NCBI GenBank assembly: GCA_039881045.1
Contig: JAYWVB010000005.1
Location: 1-64,000 of the forward strand
Direction: 5' to 3'
DNA: 64,000 nt
Origin: Chaetomium olivaceum
Lineage: Eukaryota > Ascomycota > Sordariomycetes > Sordariales > Chaetomiaceae
In this document: one piece after another, positions 10,505-22,948 of the stretch
Position numbering within the stretch: position 1 is the stretch's first letter
How the letters are laid out: each line of letters opens with the position of its first letter
Notes under the pieces: model-generated
Database searches by the model: none
What the model was told of the DNA's origin: nothing
What the model saw: only the letters and a program-made list of their open reading frames with translations
Position numbers and translations under genes: made by a program

Positions 10505-13457
10505 GGTGACGGCCGACGATCTGCTTCGCTGGGGCGTACTATACGTTCATGGCATAAAGATGGAAAAATGATACAAAACCTGCCGAGGCACCAGCAACGT
10601 CGGAGACGAGCGGGACGGCTTGCCGCTGGGTATCGTCTTAACAAGGATAACAAGGACAGGCACACAAGACAGTCTCGGTTGTATATATAAACCACCACCA
10701 ACCAACTCGCAAAAATAAACCAAAAAAAAAAAAGAAAAGAAGGGGGATATGAAAACGACAGCAATTAGGATACCAGTAGATACCCTCCCTCAATAGACAA
10801 CCCCCCAGCTCAGCCTCGCGCACCAAGGTGACGCTTGGTTATGGGAAGCGTAGAGGAGTAGAGGCAGGATGAGTTGAGATGGCGGGGCGTCCTTTTGGTG
10901 GGCTGAGATGCCCGGGAGGAGGGGCACTGGCGGGCGGGCCCTTACAGCGTGGAACAACCAAATGACGTACTGATACAGGGGCGGCGGGCTGGTAAAAACG
11001 GCCGGCAGGAAATTTGAGAGATGCCGTGACGCAAGCTTAACAATGCGGCGGGAATCGGGCTGGCAGGCTGGTCGTCGAGTCCTGGCGTATCGAATGCTGC
11101 TGCCTATGTGATGCGGGATGCCGTGGTGTGTGCGCAGGGACTCGACCCCCAAGGCGGGGTGCCCTGACTGCGTGCCTGAGAGTGTCTGGCTGACTTGGCT
11201 CCAGCCTCAGGGGTCAGCCTCTGGCGGGCGTGCCTGAAAAGTGGGGATTGAATTCTTCGCCATGAGACCGAAGATGATCACGTGAGCACTGGCTTCTCCA
11301 TTCGGGGCAACCGAGTGCATCTCCAACTTTTGCTTGGACAACATGGGACAGAGGGAGTCATTTGATACTGCCGCGCGTCGATTCCCAAAACAGTCGTCGC
11401 AAAACAGGCATCGTCGGTAATAGCCGTAAAAAGGAATGACTCGATGACTTGATCAACCTCTTGTCTTGTTGAAAGCATACATGTACATAGCATACCAAGG
11501 AAGGAAGGTGTCGATGAGTCAGGCAAATCTCGAGTTATTTATGGAGAGAGAAAGCAAACAAATACCGAGCAAAAACAAGACCCGCATCCAAAAGCGCCCC
11601 AAAAAGCCTCCATCCTATCACCAGAAAAACGGAGGGCAACAAGATCTGATAAGTGACAAGAACAAGAACAAAAAAGGGGGTGGCGTCCAACAAGCAGAAG
11701 GAAACCCGCCAACCCCAAAAGCATGCCACCCACCACCCACTGCCACCCAAAAGAAAAACACCATCACACAAAAGATCTCCCCAAAACCACCACCACGCAC
11801 ACGCATAACTCACCTCTCCATTCGCCCACCCACAAATCCACAAATCCACAAACTAGTTAGCGTATGTGACGGGCGATCACAAACGCCCCTCCCTGGCCGT
11901 TTCCCCCCCAGTCGGGACACGCACGCCCACTGTGTAGTATACATCTGTAAATCTCAGTCAGCGCGGCCATGTCTCGGATAAACCCACCGAGCATCCCCCC
12001 CAGTCCGACCTGACGGGGGGCGAACTACCCTACGCAAGCAGGCCTGGCGGGTTAACGACACTCACTCGTACATCGTTAGTTAACCCTGAAGGGCGCTGGC
12101 ATGCTGGGTTGAGTTGTGCTCATCAGTTACCACCAAGCACGCGCCCCCCACTCCGCGTCCCTCGCTCGCCCCATCCCATGGTTCAGATCCCTCTTGGGCC
12201 GGAATAGGCAAGAGAAAAAAAAGTGAGACAGCGATCGCCTTCAAGGACGGACGGACGCCGAGAGCCCCTGTTGCGGGATACTGTGGACGGAAAGAGGACC
12301 TTGTGGTGATCATTGGCTTTTTTAGCCCGCCAACCGTGCACGAGCCGAGCCGGCATCCATGGTGTTGTTACGTGAGGTACGTGCGTACAGATGACAACCG
12401 AATGTGGTAAAAAGGTGAGGACTGAGTCCGAGGTGGCGAATCGACGACCGTATTGTATTGATATGTTCGTACATGATTAACCGCGGTATCCAGCGCGGTG
12501 GTAAGGTAGCTAAAACGAGACAAGCTCGCGAGTTTGGTAACTAATACAAAAACGGAGAAGTCGGCGGGTTTACACAAGCATCTCAAAGCGAAGATGAAAA
12601 AAAGACAACAACCTCCAAATAGTGCAACATGGGAACTTGATCGGAGCAGCGATGGTGATAATTGACGACGACACTCTGGCTGAGGTTTCTCTCTGGGAGC
12701 CGAGGACGGTAGTAAATATGGACAAGGACAAACAATATGTGAGGTAAGTATGTGCGTGTGAGGTGATAGATATGTCGAGCGACAGTAAAAGACAGTAAGA
12801 TCGATAAATACCAACAAATCCTCCTCCGCATCCAGCCTCCCCTCCGCCCCATCCAACCCAACTAACCATGACAAATGTGTGTGGTGTGGTGTTTGAGAAA
12901 ATGACAAAAGAAATATGAACACCGGTATTGATGTCTGCGGCGAGCAGCAGCAGCCCGTGGCGTGATAGGTGACGACCAATAAATGTCCTATCCAGCCTTT
13001 TCTCCTCCAATCTATATATAGGGGGGTATTGTAGTATTTGCGACGGCAGAACGAATTGAAACGAGACAGGAAATCGATGACAAGATTATTAGAATCCGTA
13101 CTTTCAACAAGGTGGGCGACAACAGTATCCGCCCCAGGGTATTCGTGATAAGTCGAAGTGAAACGCCACGACCAGGAAGCGTGGGTGGTGTAATGATGAG
13201 CGATAAGAGAGAGCGAGGAAATTCGAACGTCCGCCCGTTGTGACAGACACCGCCGCAAGAAATCCGAAAACCGATAGAGTAAGTCGAGAAATGAGCGATG
13301 CGACCGGTAGTGTATGATGATGCCACCCAGAAAAATGAAAACAAGCCCCAACACCGTCCCATGAAACCCAGCCAGGAACCAGACTTTTGTGTGCGAGAGT
13401 GTGCGAGAGAGAAAGCGATAAGAATCGCAGTTGAAAGACAACCGCCGTGCCGAGTGT
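10505..13457. other. 3 kb region between IME2-like and Hsp70-like genes
   Basis: Both neighbours are on the minus strand, so this holds the IME2 3' UTR and the Hsp70-like promoter. A purine-rich, A-rich stretch lies at about 11500-11780. A long open frame (12368-13441, minus strand) starts 17 nt after the IME2 stop; I do not accept it as a gene because its codon third positions lack the GC bias of neighbouring genes and its composition (His, Ser, Leu, Cys, Tyr) matches no family I know. Confidence 0.5.
10678..10692 (-). promoter_or_regulatory. TATA-like element upstream of the Hsp70-like gene
   Basis: On the minus strand the sequence reads GGTTTATATATACAA, about 175 nt upstream of the ATG at 10504. 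Position and orientation fit a TATA box with a 5' leader of roughly 140-150 nt. This is inference from motif and spacing only. Confidence 0.35.
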
Positions 13458-15839
13458 TTAGAAGCGGTTGCCCGCTGCCCAGATGCTCGCCGAAGCCGAA
13501 GCCGCCCAGTCGCCCTCGTCGTATGGAGGTGTGGGCCACTTGTGTTCAGCCGCCGGCTTGTGGAAGTTCAGAGGCTTGGGGGTAATGGCCTCCTTGCCGT
13601 CGCCGAAGAGCATCACATTGCCGCTCGCAGACGGCGAAGGTGTCGGGTACGGGTCAACCATGCCCAAAGCGCCGACAGCTTGCCGTACTGGGTCATTCCT
13701 CTCGAGGCGCTTCATGGCCCGGTGGGTTGAGGTGAGAACCTCGTCAAGGAGCTCCTCCTCCTCATCCGGGGCATCGTACTGGTTGACGTCGTGGACAGCG
13801 TGTGCCCTCCGCGTTTGGCTCGATACCGGACCAGTTCCTCGAGTCGTGGCCATCAAGTTATCCACGGACCTAGGCTGGTGGTGGGGCAACGAGTGATGAC
13901 GCTTGAGGTTGGTGGTCGACGTCATCTGATGCGCTGGTGGTACGGGAGGCATGTCGGAAACTTGTAACTTCTTGTCCAAGGAATCGTATGTGTCTTTTGG
14001 GACAGGAGCGGGAGGCGGGCTATCCATCACCATGGACGACCGGTTACTCCCCATGGCCCGCAGCCGGCTTGGGCTTCAAGGTCATCGTAGGCTGGCGAGA
14101 TGGGCGTCTGATGCCTCCCAGAGAACCTCCTCGCACGTTTCCGCAAGTGGGAAAAGAAGCTCTCCTTGTGGCCGCTTGTTGGCGAAACAAGGCCCGAGTT
14201 CCCATTGAGCGCCCGCTCAGCCTGTTGCCTGTGGATCTCGGCGTAGTGGTTGGTGCTGGACTGTACAGACAGTTGACGGCCAATCTTCTTGGATCCCTTC
14301 TCGTCGACTGCCCCGACCCTCCCGTTTTCATAGTGCGCCCGGTTGTTTGCTTGAGCAGTAACGGCGTCGGACAGAGGTGAAATGGGACGGATTGTTGGGA
14401 GAATGTTGATGGGCGCGACATTCGATGGGCCGTTTGCCCAAGTTGTCCTCTTCTGCGGTGGCGCTCTCGGTTTGGGCGCAGCCGGTTCCGATGTGATGAT
14501 GGGCGAAGGACGGGCGGCGGGGGTTTCCTTGAGTACGGGCTGCGGAACCACCGAGATGGCCTCGACGCTCTCTGTCCGCCCAATCAAGGATTTCCTGAAC
14601 CACGACGGTTTCGACGAGGTCGGTGTCGAGGTGACGGAATCCTTTCCCCTGCTCACATCTGATTGCTTCCGCCCAAGGATCTTGGATGCCGACGACTTGG
14701 GCCGGAGCGGGTCAACAGCATCAGCGAAATACTCGTGGGCAATCGCCTGCGACGATGTCGGGCGGTTCTTGGGGTCCCACATAAGGCACCAGGTAACAAA
14801 GCGCGCAAGAGAAGCAGGCCATTGCGGGGTCGGCAGAAATGTGTCCATCGAATGCGGCGCCATCTTGGGAAACGAGAAACCGAGCTTCCCGGCGAGGCGG
14901 GTCCCCTCTCTCCACTCGCCACCACCGACTGGAAGGCCAGCCTTGTTGGTCCAGACTGCAGGGCTTCCCATAATCTCGCACACCCTCCATACCTGGTCGA
15001 CCTCGTTTCCACCGGGGAAAAGAGGCTTCAGGGTCGCTACCTCCACAGCCATGGCGCCGACGGCCCAGATGTCGACGGGTGCCGAGTACTCGCCGGCCCT
15101 CAGGAGCACCTCCGGAGCGCGGTACCACCTTGTCGAGACATAGGTCGTGTAAGGTAATTTCGAATGTGTCTCGCGTGCCAGGCCGAAGTCGGCGATCTTA
15201 ACGGTGTAGGTAGGCGGCGTGGAGGGAGGCGTTACCAAAGAAGAGTATCGCCTGAATGAGTTGGTGTAGTCGGAGTGGGCTGAGGTAGAGACGAGGATGT
15301 TCTCGGGCTTGATGTCTCGGTGGAAGAAGCTGTGGGCGTGGATATGCTCAAGACCCTGCATGATCTGGAAAAGGATGCTCTTAACGCTGCCGTTGTCGAG
15401 GCACTTGTGATCCCTCGCCTTCATTAGCTGGTAGAGATTCCCTTCCATGTACTCCATGCAAATATGAAGCTTCTTGCTGAAGGGATCAAGGAAAATGTCG
15501 AGGGCCGGAACTAGGTGGGGGTGGATGGGTAGTGTCCTGAGGAAGACCACCTCCCTCAACTCCATGCATGCTGTAAACGAGTCAAAGGTCTTCTTCATCG
15601 TCTTAATGGCAATCTGGTGGGACAATGTTAGCACAGACTCAATAACCCTCTGAAAGGTAGTGACATACCACTGTGCCCCGGCGCGCAACACTGGCGCCGG
15701 CACTTCGTACCCGGGCAAGGACAACACTGCCAAAGCTACCATCGCCAATCTCCTTCAACACCTCGAACCTGTCCTCGAGAGCCATCCCATTGATGACTTG
15801 AGTGGACCCCCTGCGGGTCAAATCGTGCGCTACCGTCAT
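13458..15839 (-). CDS. IME2: IME2/MAK-family CDK-like serine/threonine kinase, one frame break
   Basis: Two exons, 15839-15669 and 15613-13458, giving about 775 residues once one base is added. The kinase domain fills the N-terminal half: glycine loop IGDGSFGSVV, catalytic lysine in IAIKTMKK (Lys61), HRD at 155-157 followed by IKPEN, DFG at 199-201, and a TTY activation motif (213-215) before STRWYRAPE. An insert of about 26 residues rich in Ser, Thr and Pro lies between the catalytic loop and DFG. These features define the Ime2/Crk1/MAK branch, which controls meiosis, sexual development and, in filamentous fungi, development in response to nutrients. The C-terminal 400 residues are low-complexity and likely regulatory. 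The frame breaks near 14055-14059 (GGGCC on the coding strand); one extra base joins the two conserved halves. The upstream region is unusually long and gene-free. Confidence 0.9.
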
Positions 15840-18800
15840 CTTGCCAAAAAAGAATTAAAAAAAGATATGTAGCTGTCGAGTCGCAAGGCGCGATCCGTGA
15901 TTCAGGGTCTTCGTCCGAACTAATGCTGCACCTGCAGGTGAACGACCCCTGACGCACTGCGGCGGGACGAACTGCAAGCAGCAAGCTCTTCGCAAAAGAG
16001 CCAGAGACTGTTTAGCGGGGCATTCAAGGGCGACGATAAACCGGACCAAGGCGAAACTGTCTCGAGAGGAGATGATGCCGTCGGGGGGTTGTGTTGTGTA
16101 GTGGTGGTCAACGGTAATAGTGGTATGTCGCACGAGTCGGAGGACCGTCGTCGGGATCGGCAGCGAGCGATCAAAGCGTCGCGATTGTGTTCAAGGAGCG
16201 AAAATAGTTGGAGATTCGAGATCAAAGGAGTGGACGAGTGTTATTGACTCAAAAAAAAGGAGCGACATGAAATGATTGAACGGTGGGAAAAAGGAGGTCG
16301 GTGGTGGTGGCAGGGTTTTGGGGAGGAGGACCGAGGCCAGGATCTTTTCGCGTTGCGGGTGGGTGGACCGATGGCCAGGGCCCGTAGGAAAACGGAGCAC
16401 TCTGGTGAGTGTAACAGCAGGCCCAGTTAGCGCGAACCGAAGCAACGGGTGCCAGAAAGATCGAAATTGGCTTTCCAGAAGAACGGAAATGCCCAGTCAA
16501 ACGACCTTGTCCGATGCGAGTCTGTAATAAAGAGCGAGGATGGGGAGGATGAGCGTTGTGTGTATCGGCGTCGTCGGGACCTGGAGCTTTGAGGCGTGTT
16601 TCCCAGAGTCCCACAGTGTCGGATCTTGCGGGTTTCGCGCTTCTCAAGCTGGCTGTCGGTTCTCGTAGGACGAGCGGTGACAGGCACAAAAAAAGAGACC
16701 GGAAACAACGCAGGCCAAAACGAAGGAGCGGTACGGGCAGAATTCCAGAAAAGACAGCGAGCTGCCCTCTCTCTCTCTCTCACGAGTCGCGGGGCGAAAT
16801 AGTCGACAGTTTTTGCATCGGTCGGGTTTCGAGACGCTGGGGAAAGAGGAGCGCCTGCCTGCCGTTCTGTGGGAAATGGGCGTGTGTCCCCTAGCATGAA
16901 TCGCCGGAGCCGGGGGGGTGGGCTTCTCGAAAAAACGATAGGGGCCCCAATTTCGCTAGCGGCCCGTCGAGCTGTTGCTCTTCTCGAGCGCAAATTGAGC
17001 CTAGCCGGGGTTTGAAGAGGTTGGAAAAAGCAAAATGCGATGCGACAAGATCAAGCCGGCAGTGCTTATTGGGAATCAAAAAGTGCGAATTCGCGACTGG
17101 GTGAGCGTTCGGGTGCGCCAGGCCGGCACGCTGGTGGCACGCACCCACCGCTTGTTCCAGCCGCGGCGGGGGAGGATTCTTGGTGTACCGCTCTCGTGGG
17201 AAGGAAGCAAACGTCCACTTTGCTTCTGGTGTGGCTAGAGAGTTTACAGGGTACACAGTACATACACGACACTACACACACGTCTTGTTCCTTTTTCGGG
17301 ACGTCTCATCGGTCCGACGAAACTTTTCCAAGTTCTTGAACGCCAACAACGGGTGCGATCGTTGCAATCTGTTGCCGTTGCTCGGCTCCGGGTGATGAAC
17401 ATGGACGTGACGCGGGTAACTCACACAGGCTCGGCAGGCTGATCCCCCATCACCCACAACACGCAAAGGGTGCACTTGACCGTTGGACACTCGGCAGTCG
17501 CCAAGGTCGAGCTTCCCGTCCTCCCACCTCCCCAGCATGTGCCATTGGCCGCGAAAACCGCCAAACCCGCTATTTTGAGGGGAAATGGCTGAGAGTGGGA
17601 AGTGCGCCAATAACGATCTGACGAGAGCCACCGCGCAGCTCGCGAGCATGCAGATTCGTCGGAAGGGCAAAGTGGTTTTTGGTAGCATCGACTGTTATTC
17701 GCAACACCAAAACAATGTGTGGTTCGGTTCGTGTCAACGAAGGCACGATCGCAGCCCGATTCGACAGCGACTCCGCCGGCCCCACATGTCTCAAAACGGC
17801 TCTCGTTTTTGCAAGGTTCCACGTTTTGTTCGACGAGCGGAAGGGACGCGCCGGCGACTTGGAACAGGAGAGGTCGAGGGGGGGGGGATTATTCATCGGA
17901 CGAAACAAGGACGCAATCCCGCAACGAAAAGGCAATAGGCGATGGGGGCGGGCAACCTCGTTAAGAAAAGCTGCTGTTTCAGAGAGTACGCGCTCGAAGC
18001 CCCATCATGTCCTGCGACGCGGGCTCATAAACGGTGTTGCATCAATGACGGAGCGAGCGACGCGGAGGGGGACGGATACGGCCCTTGAGAGGCCCCGGGT
18101 GTGTGGGGTTTCGCGACGGTGCAAGTGTTCCAATAATGCCTCGCGCTAATTTAGTTATTCACGTCTTTGGCCCCGCCCGAAAGGGGTGTGTGCGGTCGGT
18201 TTTCGATCCCAAAAGAGTCGACTCGCCAAGCCGCCATGGCCCTGAAGAACGGCGAGCGTCGAGATGTTTGACGGATTCTGCAAATGAAGGTCAACGAGTT
18301 TCGGCATCATGAGCCACGCGAGAGCGGGGCGACGAGGATGCAAATTTCCATCCTCCGGTGAATGTTTTGATGTGCAATCCACAAGACTCACTCACATGAA
18401 GCTTCTCAAGGCTTACGTGCCTCCCTAGCTCCTGGCCTGCCCCTCCATGGGGAACAACAGCCAGGGTCGATGGACACAGACGAGGACATGGACCAGCAGC
18501 TGTGCCCCCCAGCTTCCTTGACTCGATCCCGTTGCTTTGGTCGAGGCGTCGGCAGCACAGGCCATCACCTGTCCTGCGGCGGCGCTGGTGAGGGGCTGTG
18601 GCAGGCAAGCCGGCGCCGCCAGGTCCTGGAAACATTCGATCCTAACTGTCAAACACCTCAAGTGGAGTGACATTTGATAGCACCAGGGTACCGGTTACCT
18701 CGGGCCCCAAGCCTATATGTGATTCATCAACACTCTTGGCAGTCGGCGGAAAGATCGTGAAGCAAGACAGGCGTACGAATACCTTACTGTGCACACAGTA

Positions 18801-20609
18801 AGGCTTTCGCGGAATAGGCTGAACTCGCAGCGTGACACCAAAACATGGCTTCGATGAAAATTCCGTCGATAGCAGCACCGTTGCGACGCTGCCGTTGTGC
18901 GGGCGGGCTTCTGGAAAGGGCGGCACCCCGCGAGTGCCGCGTTCAGCTCCTCCTCGCATCAACGGTTTCGAGCCCTTGCTGATTTCCATCTCTCATCCTC
19001 CGTCTGTGATCCGTACACGGTACGTCAGCTCGGCGCAACAACCAGCGCAATGCTTCCGAACAGCACGGAGGATATTTCACGCTTCCCATGTTCGTATCCC
19101 ACCTTTCTTCCACAGCAACCGGCAAGAGGCGAACCGCAAGACCGTTCCAGGAGGATGGGAAATTGCAGCTCGCCACCCAACCTAGCCCCCTTGAGTAAGA
19201 CCCCGGGCACCGGTGGCAGGAATGCCCCTTGTTCGGCACGGCCGCCGGAACTTCCGCGGCGGCCGAGCTAACGATTCCCCATCCGTGAACTTGGGAAAGA
19301 AGTTGGAGGATCGCTGGAGACTTGCGCACGCGGACCCCTGGCCTTGTTGTAAATTTCCTCGGTAAGAGGGGAGGGAGGCCCCAGCAAAGCGGGCAAAAAG
19401 CTCGAGGGGGACCACTTCGCGGCTTGGTGGTGGTTGGTGAGGTTGGGTTTCGTGCCCCGCATTCTGGAAGACTTTGATGAGAGCTTTGCTCCTTCTGCCG
19501 TTCGCCGTCGGCGCTTCATGCGAGCGGGGAGGCATCCTCCTGCCGACCCCCAGTGGTTGTTTAAACGGCATATCGAAGTTTATGCGCTGTTCCCACCACG
19601 ACGCGTGTCAGACATGCGCTGCGGCGGAGGGAAAGGCTGTGTGCGGTAATCTGTAATCAGGCTGAGCTTTGAGCTTTGTCATTCTGGCGCTCCTCGTTGG
19701 CCAGAAACAGACAGTAAAAAGGTGGGGAAGCCTGCCACAGCTCGGACAGCTGGAGCTGTGATCTGAATCAGAAAGTGTGGGTCTCCCGAATCCTGGCTGC
19801 TGAAAAGCTGGCATGGCTGGCCTCGGCTGGCGCTAGTTAGCGAGCCAAAAGTCGATCTCTTGATTTCGGCTTCGCTCCTTGACCACCATCCCCCGGGCCG
19901 TGTCCCTCAGCACTTTATTCGGCCTCGTTCTTTTGGCCGAGAACCACGGGTCTTTCTGTCGCTGGGCTCAATCGAGGGGTGCGAGGGGGCTGAGACTGAG
20001 ACAGCTAAATACCCGAATGGAATAAATAGATTGGCCCAAAGAGTGCACGTGGGAACCTAGGTAGAATTACCAGTATGGATGGTCGTGAAGGCACTTACTG
20101 GTTACATAACCCGATTATCACAGCAGGTCGAGCACAATTCCGGGAGACATTGGGTGGCAATACCCGGTGCCTCCCACTTAAATACGAGCACGACAGATAC
20201 AAAATTTGGAGATGCAGACGGATCGTCGGTATGTAAGATATTGTTACATTCTTGTGCCATGTCGAGGAGCTCGACGCCAAAGTCAGATCGGATGAGTGCT
20301 GAGCCGCCGCCACTGCTGCGGCCGTAATTTCAAGCGGCGGTCCGGGAGCTTCGAAAGTATGGTCATTACAGGTTATTTCTGGACATGCTTTGCTCGTTGT
20401 TCATTTCTCATGACCCCTCCAAATGTGCTCTCGAAGCCGGCTTGGGTGTTCCTGGCCACACCGGCATCTACCGCGGCCAAAACGCGGAACAAGAATGATA
20501 TCTGGGCAACAATGGAGCAGCCTTTCCATGAGCCATAACGAGCCCAACTGGTGAGTTGGGGGGCTAGGTCTCTATTTAGCGTTCCAGGAGACTTCACTCT
20601 TCTGTTTTT
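15840..20609. promoter_or_regulatory. 4.8 kb gene-free region upstream of IME2-like kinase
   Basis: No supportable gene on either strand. Open frames are short, overlapping and unlike any family I know, and I could not assemble spliced models with conserved motifs. The region includes a short CT dinucleotide tract near 16768-16782. Its right end is the 3' flank of the kinase-like gene ending at 20610 (minus strand); the rest most simply belongs to the IME2-like promoter and leader. Non-coding RNA is possible but has no direct support here. Confidence 0.45.
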
Positions 20610-21863
20610 TTAAAAATACAACCTTTTCCATCCACTAGTACCCGCCCGGTCTTTTATCGACTTGATTCCTCTGCTCCGTTTCATGTCCTCGAGAATCTTC
20701 TCACTATTTGGATACCGAATATCCAACTCCAACCCCTTCATCTGCCGCAATCTCGCCGTCATGACTGCTCCAATTGCACCCTCGTTATTGACCGTCACAA
20801 CTTCTTCCCAGTACTCAATGTCCGGGTCGTCATCGTCATCCATGCGCCCACTGTCCCTCCATTGTTGAATCAACTGTTCCTTGAACCAGCAACTTGCAAA
20901 ATCAATAATGAAGGGCGTGTGAGAGCCGGAGTCGACTACGATATTGTATGGTGAACAGTTATTGTTAAGCACCCCACGACTGTCAATCACATGCACCGCA
21001 TCAACTGCGGCCTGCACTATGCCCGACCATAGCTCCATGTCCGATGGAGCTCGGGGAGATGTGGGCAGCTCGTACAGAGGGTATCCACGCACTCGTTCGA
21101 GAATGACACCTTTGACTTCAAAATACCGTGCCGTATCTGGAGAGTCCAACAGGTCTTGTGGCACGTTGGGTATCGGAAGCAAGAGACGCACATGAGCGTA
21201 CATTCGCGGCATCGACTTGCCCTGGAGGTCTTTCAGCCGCTCGTAGGCTTCAGTTTCGCAGTTGAAGTTCTTCTCGCACTCCTCCCACACGGCAGCCTCA
21301 AACTCGGCAATGGGTTCCAGATCGATGCATTCGCTTTGGGGTGATGGGTCGCATTGAGGGCTGATGGGGCCTTCGATGTTCTCAAGCTTCCCGCCTTGTT
21401 TCTGATCGTCTTCGGCCTCGAGATCTTCCTCCTCTCGGCGAAGAAAACGATCCATCATCCCCCGCCGGACGAATGCCTGGAAAGCCAGTTCGCGTTTCGC
21501 TGTATGGGGCACGTGTTCTCCACGGTACCTGCGAAGACGTTCGCCAAACCGACGGTCATAAAGCTTTAGTACGGCTTGAAAATGAAACCTGCGACCCGAG
21601 TCATCGAAGCCGAACAAGACGACGTTCAACACCGGAGACATAGTGATACTGTAGATGCCGACGGTCAACACACTGTCTGGTTGAGAGCCGGCAAATGGCC
21701 AGTCGCAGCAACTTCTTAGCACTTGAAGTTTGAAAGACTTTGCCTTTTCCCATGGTAAAGGGGTCACAGTGGGAGTGGGAGTCGTTTTGTCGTCTCTACA
21801 CAGTGTTCCAGTAAGCAAGATGATTCTAGTAGGTGGTGGCTTTACGTACGTGTCGGTGTCCAT
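20610..21863 (-). CDS. Protein-kinase-like protein with degenerate catalytic loop
   Basis: Start at the first ATG, 21863. A likely 54-nt intron (21849-21796, GTACGT...TGTAG) is divisible by three and has no in-frame stop, so both spliced (399 residues) and unspliced forms are readable. The C-terminal half resembles the kinase-like fold found in many expanded fungal families: an EVKGVILERV region corresponding to the hinge strand, a helix, then NNNCSPYNIVV followed by FIIDFASC. The last two stand where active kinases or phosphotransferases have H-G-D-x-x-x-x-N and IDF. Here the HGD triplet is NNN, so the catalytic aspartate is missing while the metal-binding Asn and Asp remain. This suggests a pseudokinase or a strongly diverged enzyme. 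The N-terminal 150 residues carry a basic helix and acidic linker. Substrate and role are unknown. Confidence 0.7.
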   Translation of the reverse strand: MDTDTYVKPPPTRIILLTGTLCRDDKTTPTPTVTPLPWEKAKSFKLQVLRSCCDWPFAGSQPDSVLTVGIYSITMSPVLNVVLFGFDDSGRRFHFQAVLKLYDRRFGERLRRYRGEHVPHTAKRELAFQAFVRRGMMDRFLRREEEDLEAEDDQKQGGKLENIEGPISPQCDPSPQSECIDLEPIAEFEAAVWEECEKNFNCETEAYERLKDLQGKSMPRMYAHVRLLLPIPNVPQDLLDSPDTARYFEVKGVILERVRGYPLYELPTSPRAPSDMELWSGIVQAAVDAVHVIDSRGVLNNNCSPYNIVVDSGSHTPFIIDFASCWFKEQLIQQWRDSGRMDDDDDPDIEYWEEVVTVNNEGAIGAVMTARLRQMKGLELDIRYPNSEKILEDMKRSRGIKSIKDRAGTSGWKRLYF

Positions 21864-22948
21864 TTCACTGGAATCTTGGTGCCGTGGGTAAAATGACTTA
21901 ATGAGCAGGACCAAAACCGTGGATGGTTTATTTTGCTGCACGAAGCGGGGGGCAGGAACACTCGCCAGGTAGTAGTTCTCATGTGATTGTATTGGTGTAA
22001 TAGGGCCGGCGCTGAGTCATCGGGCAGGACTTGACGTAAAGCGGATGGTTGAGACATCAGGTATTGCCTTGCTTACTTCATGATTTTTTATTTTTATTAC
22101 TTTCGTTTTCATCGTTTCCATCATTTAGGTTAACATTCGTTTTGGGTCTCTGCCCCCTTTGTACGTAGCATGCCAAGTGTGACCCCATCTCTTACGTTGA
22201 GCAGTTAAATCGAGGTATCATAATTCATGATTGCAGAGTAGGTAGTATTAGAGAATGGCTTGGATGACAGGAATGTATATTGTTATGCTTTACATGTATC
22301 CTTTTTCAGAGTTACGGAGGGTAGCCATTACGGTAGCCATATAATTAATGAAACCCAAATCCCATTGTCACAAAATTAAACGTTTCGATGTCAAGCTGGG
22401 TGGCTGCACTTTCCCAACTGATTGAGGCACCCGGTCGAAGTATTCCATGTTCTTCCACTAGCTCTTTCTCCTTTTGAAAATGGAAACATTTGTGCGTTGT
22501 TTGCAGGAAGGGGCCGCTTTCCTGCCTTGTCTGATCCGAAGGCCTCCACGCCGGCCCTTGCACCAACCTTTGTTTGCCTGATCGCGAGAGAAGCCGGAGG
22601 CACCGAAATCCAGTCGGAGGAGGCCACACACGCACGGTCAATCTGGGTAGATACACAATAGTAGGCGCAATTATTCTTCCTACCATCTCAAGTTCTAGCC
22701 TCGACCGCCCACTACACTGGAACACTCCGGGTTCCTCCGAGCTTCTTGCCACCGCTTGAAGCATTGGTTTGCGCTTCCTTTGCGTAGTTCACCCCATTCT
22801 TAGGTCGAACGAGCAGTCTATAAATTTATCCCCATTAGGTACCTTTCCCCCACCCTTCCAACATCACTCAGGAATTAAGCCCGCCTTCAAATTGGCCTCT
22901 CTGACACCCAACTTCGATCAGCAAATCTACAAAATCTAGACCCCAATC
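21864..22948. promoter_or_regulatory. Divergent intergenic region
   Basis: About 1.1 kb between divergent genes; relatively AT-rich around 22075-22400. No gene is supported. The short open frames at 22391-22764 are on both strands of the same stretch and show no family resemblance. Confidence 0.4.
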
